NCBI GenBank assembly: GCA_964412555.1
Contig: CAYPPG010000135.1
Coordinates: forward strand, 1-7,504
Source: CAYPPG01 sp964412555
Lineage (GTDB): Bacteria; Hinthialibacterota; Hinthialibacteria; Hinthialibacterales; Hinthialibacteraceae
DNA length: 7,504 bases
Direction: 5' to 3'
The notes beneath the pieces are model-generated. The model made no database searches. It worked only from the letters and a program-made list of their open reading frames with translations, and was not told the origin of the DNA. Below, one piece after another: positions 6,002-7,504 of the stretch. Made by a program: the position numbers and the translations under genes. Numbering within the stretch: position 1 is the stretch's first letter; each line of letters opens with the position of its first letter.

Positions 6002-6042
6002 AGGGCGCACATCCAGCCACCAAGCATGAATGTGCGCGCCCT
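6002..6042. repeat. Bulged GC-rich stem-loop
   Basis: GCGCACAT (6005-6012) pairs with ATGTGCGC (6030-6037). AGG (6002-6004) continues with CCT (6040-6042) after a 2-nt bulge. That makes 11 bp with a 17-nt loop. No T tract follows. Confidence 0.6.
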
Positions 6043-6048
6043 CATACC

Positions 6049-6078
6049 GAAAGGAACGCATAGGGCGTGAATCCTTTC
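6049..6078. repeat. 11-bp stem-loop with a 3-nt bulge
   Basis: GAAAGGA (6049-6055) pairs perfectly with TCCTTTC (6072-6078). ACGC (6056-6059) pairs with GCGT (6065-6068) around a 5-nt loop, leaving GAA (6069-6071) as a one-sided bulge. It starts only 6 nt after the previous stem-loop ends. TGTTCTCT follows, which is T-rich but not a clean terminator tract. Confidence 0.6.
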
Positions 6079-6085
6079 TGTTCTC

Positions 6086-6123
6086 TATTCAAGTACGAGG
6101 TACGGGGTGCCGTCAAGTGAATA
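6086..6123. repeat. Nested weak inverted repeat
   Basis: TATTCA (6086-6091) pairs with TGAATA (6118-6123). Inside it, GGTAC (6099-6103) pairs with GTGCC (6107-6111) including one G-U pair. Alone this would be unremarkable; it continues the series of adjacent hairpins. Confidence 0.35.
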
Positions 6124-6161
6124 TTTCTCTTGATGACAGCCCGCGTGCGCCTCCGTTTTTC

Positions 6162-6196
6162 GTTTGATATATTGGTAGAAATCTCGTTTATCAAAC
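6162..6196. promoter_or_regulatory. Perfect 8-bp inverted repeat upstream of the secreted-protein gene
   Basis: GTTTGATA (6162-6169) and TATCAAAC (6189-6196) are separated by 19 bp. The left arm contains TTGATA, a possible -35, and 17 bp later TTTATC is a poor -10. The position, 53-87 bp before the start codon, and AT-rich symmetry suit an operator, but no regulator is identified. Confidence 0.35.
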
Positions 6197-6248
6197 ACAT
6201 ATTTTTCAATCCGTTAAGAAAAAAATACGGAAGTAGAAAATCAATCAC

Positions 6249-7478
6249 TTGTATCAATATAACAAAACGCTTCGACGATTGTTGACGCTGGGGGTGATTG
6301 TATCATTTCTTGTCAGCAACACGGCAGCACAGAATATCGAATCGTATCCACAGCCTGTTTCGGAGTATGTGGAGAAGACAGGGCTGGGGACGATGGTGTT
6401 TCTCAGTTACCCGAAGTATTACCGCGATGGCAGCGGGGGATTGCAGCTGACGGATACGACGCTGCGGCCTTCGGAGGAGCCGGGGTGGGATTATGAGGTG
6501 ACCACCGGCGTCTGGCAGTTGTTTGTGAGCCGGGACGGGCGTTTTCAGGCGCGGCATAAGGGAGATGTGTTCTCGTATCGCTTTGCCAGTCTCGGCTATG
6601 GGCGTGGTTCGCAGTTCCGTGCGGTGGATTTGGGAACTCCGGACTTCAGCCGGTTTGAAGTATCGGGTGACCGTATCCGCTGGCGGAACGTTTTTACCGA
6701 TGTCGATCTGGAAGTGCGGTACATCCACGATATTTTGAAGGTGGATGTCATCCTTCGGGAACCTTTCCTGCAGGATTTGAAGAATGTCCTGCAACGAGGC
6801 GAACTGAATCCGGACGACTATCTCACCGCCCGCTTCGACATCGATGCGGTCATGCTGACCAGCGAGGTCAAACGCAACGGCGAGGTCGTGAATCCGTATG
6901 CGGAGTCTCTCGACATCGATCGTCCGCTGGTTTTCGAAAAGGATGGTGAAACGGTGCATCGCCTGCGCTCGGTAGAAACGTATATGCTGAATGCCGACGG
7001 GGAGCGGATCGAGGATGAAGCGATTCGTTTCCGGACGGCGAATACCTGGCAGCTGCGGCAGGATGGGCCGGGGGTGGCAGAGTTGTCGGTGTATTTGGCG
7101 GATGTGGCGGATGCGCCAGAGGGGGATTTGGTGATCGATCCGAGTATGATCTTCGATTACAACGATGGAATCCATGATACACGACTGGCTTATCAATCGT
7201 ACAGTTATTATGGAACATCCACATCTCTCCAATGGAATAACAACGATCATCTTCTGTTCGGATTTGATGTAGAGGATTTAGATGCAGGAGTATTGATACT
7301 GGCTGCGACACTGGAATTATTCGAAACGTACAAACATCAAGGAAATGTAGCTTCGGCGCGCATTTATAAAGTCACCAAAGCATGGGCAGAAAATGATTCC
7401 AACTGGTATAATCCTACCCCTTCGAATTCATGGGATACTTATGGTGGGGGTACCCGTTCACAGCTTATATTCCATTGA
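6249..7478 (+). CDS. Secreted protein with a truncated DNRLRE-like C-terminal module
   Basis: 409 aa from a TTG start. An N-terminal signal peptide is clear: NKTLRR, hydrophobic LLTLGVIVSFLVS, likely cleavage near A26/A27. The start is chosen because later ones would cut into it; the nearest SD-like GGAAG (6229-6233) is distant. Residues about 30-297 form a beta-rich region I cannot assign; WRNVFTDVDLEVRYIHDILKVDVIL (145-169, R-x-V-F-x-D-V-D-L core) resembles a segment in large surface proteins that carry repeats. Residues about 303-400 look like a DNRLRE-type (CBM96/disaggregatase-related) beta module: DTRLAY, YYGTSTSLQW, HLLFGFDVEDLDAGVLILAATLELF (334-358), then VTKAWAEN..NW and W.TYGGG. 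These domains normally continue well beyond the GG motif, but here the frame ends in TRSQLIFH. Inferred: exported carbohydrate-binding or structural surface protein, possibly broken. Confidence 0.7.
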   Translation: MYQYNKTLRRLLTLGVIVSFLVSNTAAQNIESYPQPVSEYVEKTGLGTMVFLSYPKYYRDGSGGLQLTDTTLRPSEEPGWDYEVTTGVWQLFVSRDGRFQARHKGDVFSYRFASLGYGRGSQFRAVDLGTPDFSRFEVSGDRIRWRNVFTDVDLEVRYIHDILKVDVILREPFLQDLKNVLQRGELNPDDYLTARFDIDAVMLTSEVKRNGEVVNPYAESLDIDRPLVFEKDGETVHRLRSVETYMLNADGERIEDEAIRFRTANTWQLRQDGPGVAELSVYLADVADAPEGDLVIDPSMIFDYNDGIHDTRLAYQSYSYYGTSTSLQWNNNDHLLFGFDVEDLDAGVLILAATLELFETYKHQGNVASARIYKVTKAWAENDSNWYNPTPSNSWDTYGGGTRSQLIFH

Positions 7479-7495
7479 TTTTGTGCCCAAAATCA
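7476..7495. repeat. Perfect 8-bp hairpin spanning the stop codon
   Basis: TGATTTTG (7476-7483) and CAAAATCA (7488-7495) enclose a 4-nt loop, TGCC. The first three bases are the TGA stop of the preceding gene. No T tract follows within the window, so this is not a standard intrinsic terminator. It could be the edge of an inserted palindromic element. Confidence 0.6.
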
Positions 7496-7504
7496 CTTGC
7501 GATA

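Larger units (their letters stand above)
5783..6248. other. Gene-free intergenic region rich in inverted repeats
   Basis: 466 bp without a supportable gene; the open frames here lack ribosome binding sites and family resemblance. It holds, in order: a decayed and an intact copy of the TACCCTTG palindrome, a CCAGGGCA hairpin between them, three further stem-loops (6002-6042, 6049-6078, 6086-6123), and an 8-bp inverted repeat at 6162-6196 near the next gene. The last 100 bp become AT-rich, as expected for a promoter and leader. Confidence 0.7.

Noticed and set aside
5779..6045. 88-codon minus-strand open frame across the palindrome-rich gap
   Set aside because: It runs through the inverted repeats, has no convincing RBS, and its composition looks like translated repeat DNA.
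6303..7250. 315-codon open frame on the minus strand
   Set aside because: It is opposite the secreted-protein gene, whose plus-strand frame has a signal peptide and a recognisable C-terminal module. The antisense product has no recognisable family.

Overview
The window is bacterial chromosomal DNA: compact genes with Shine-Dalgarno sites on both strands, one tRNA gene, and two repeat-rich intergenic gaps. The gene set (PfkB sugar kinase, standalone sugar-isomerase-type cupin, secreted DUF1080/3-keto-disaccharide hydrolase-type protein, secreted protein ending in a DNRLRE-like module) is the kind seen in uncultured, carbohydrate-degrading lineages of the PVC/FCB type (Planctomycetes, Verrucomicrobia, Poribacteria and similar). 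That placement is an inference from gene content only. Nothing here fixes the phylum.

Layout. 1-75: the last 24 codons of an unidentified gene. 229-1556: a two-gene operon on the + strand, a mannose-6-phosphate isomerase-type cupin followed 8 nt later by a PfkB kinase. 1698-2423: a separately promoted secreted DUF1080 protein. 2446-2519 (minus): tRNA-Arg(CCG). 2597-3157 (minus): a small HNH endonuclease. 3262-4254 (minus): a two-domain GNAT acetyltransferase of the WecD type. 4255-4663: a divergent intergenic gap holding a 42-bp tandem repeat array. 4664-5782: an adenosine-deaminase-family enzyme. 5783-6248: a gene-free gap packed with inverted repeats, including dispersed relatives of the tandem array. 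6249-7478: a secreted protein whose C-terminal module looks truncated.

How the genes fit together. The cupin, kinase and DUF1080 protein could serve one carbohydrate pathway, with extracytoplasmic release of a sugar followed by isomerisation and phosphorylation. The substrate cannot be read from the sequence. The GNAT and deaminase genes are visibly more AT-rich than the kinase and the secreted protein, and share no obvious pathway with them.

I see no CRISPR array, transposase, phage gene or recognisable defence operon. The strongest unexplained signals are a palindromic repeat family (a three-copy array plus two inverted-orientation copies about 1.3 kb away), a run of consecutive stem-loops in the second gap, and a compositional step at the domain boundary of the last gene, which ends in an abnormal C-terminus on a perfect hairpin.
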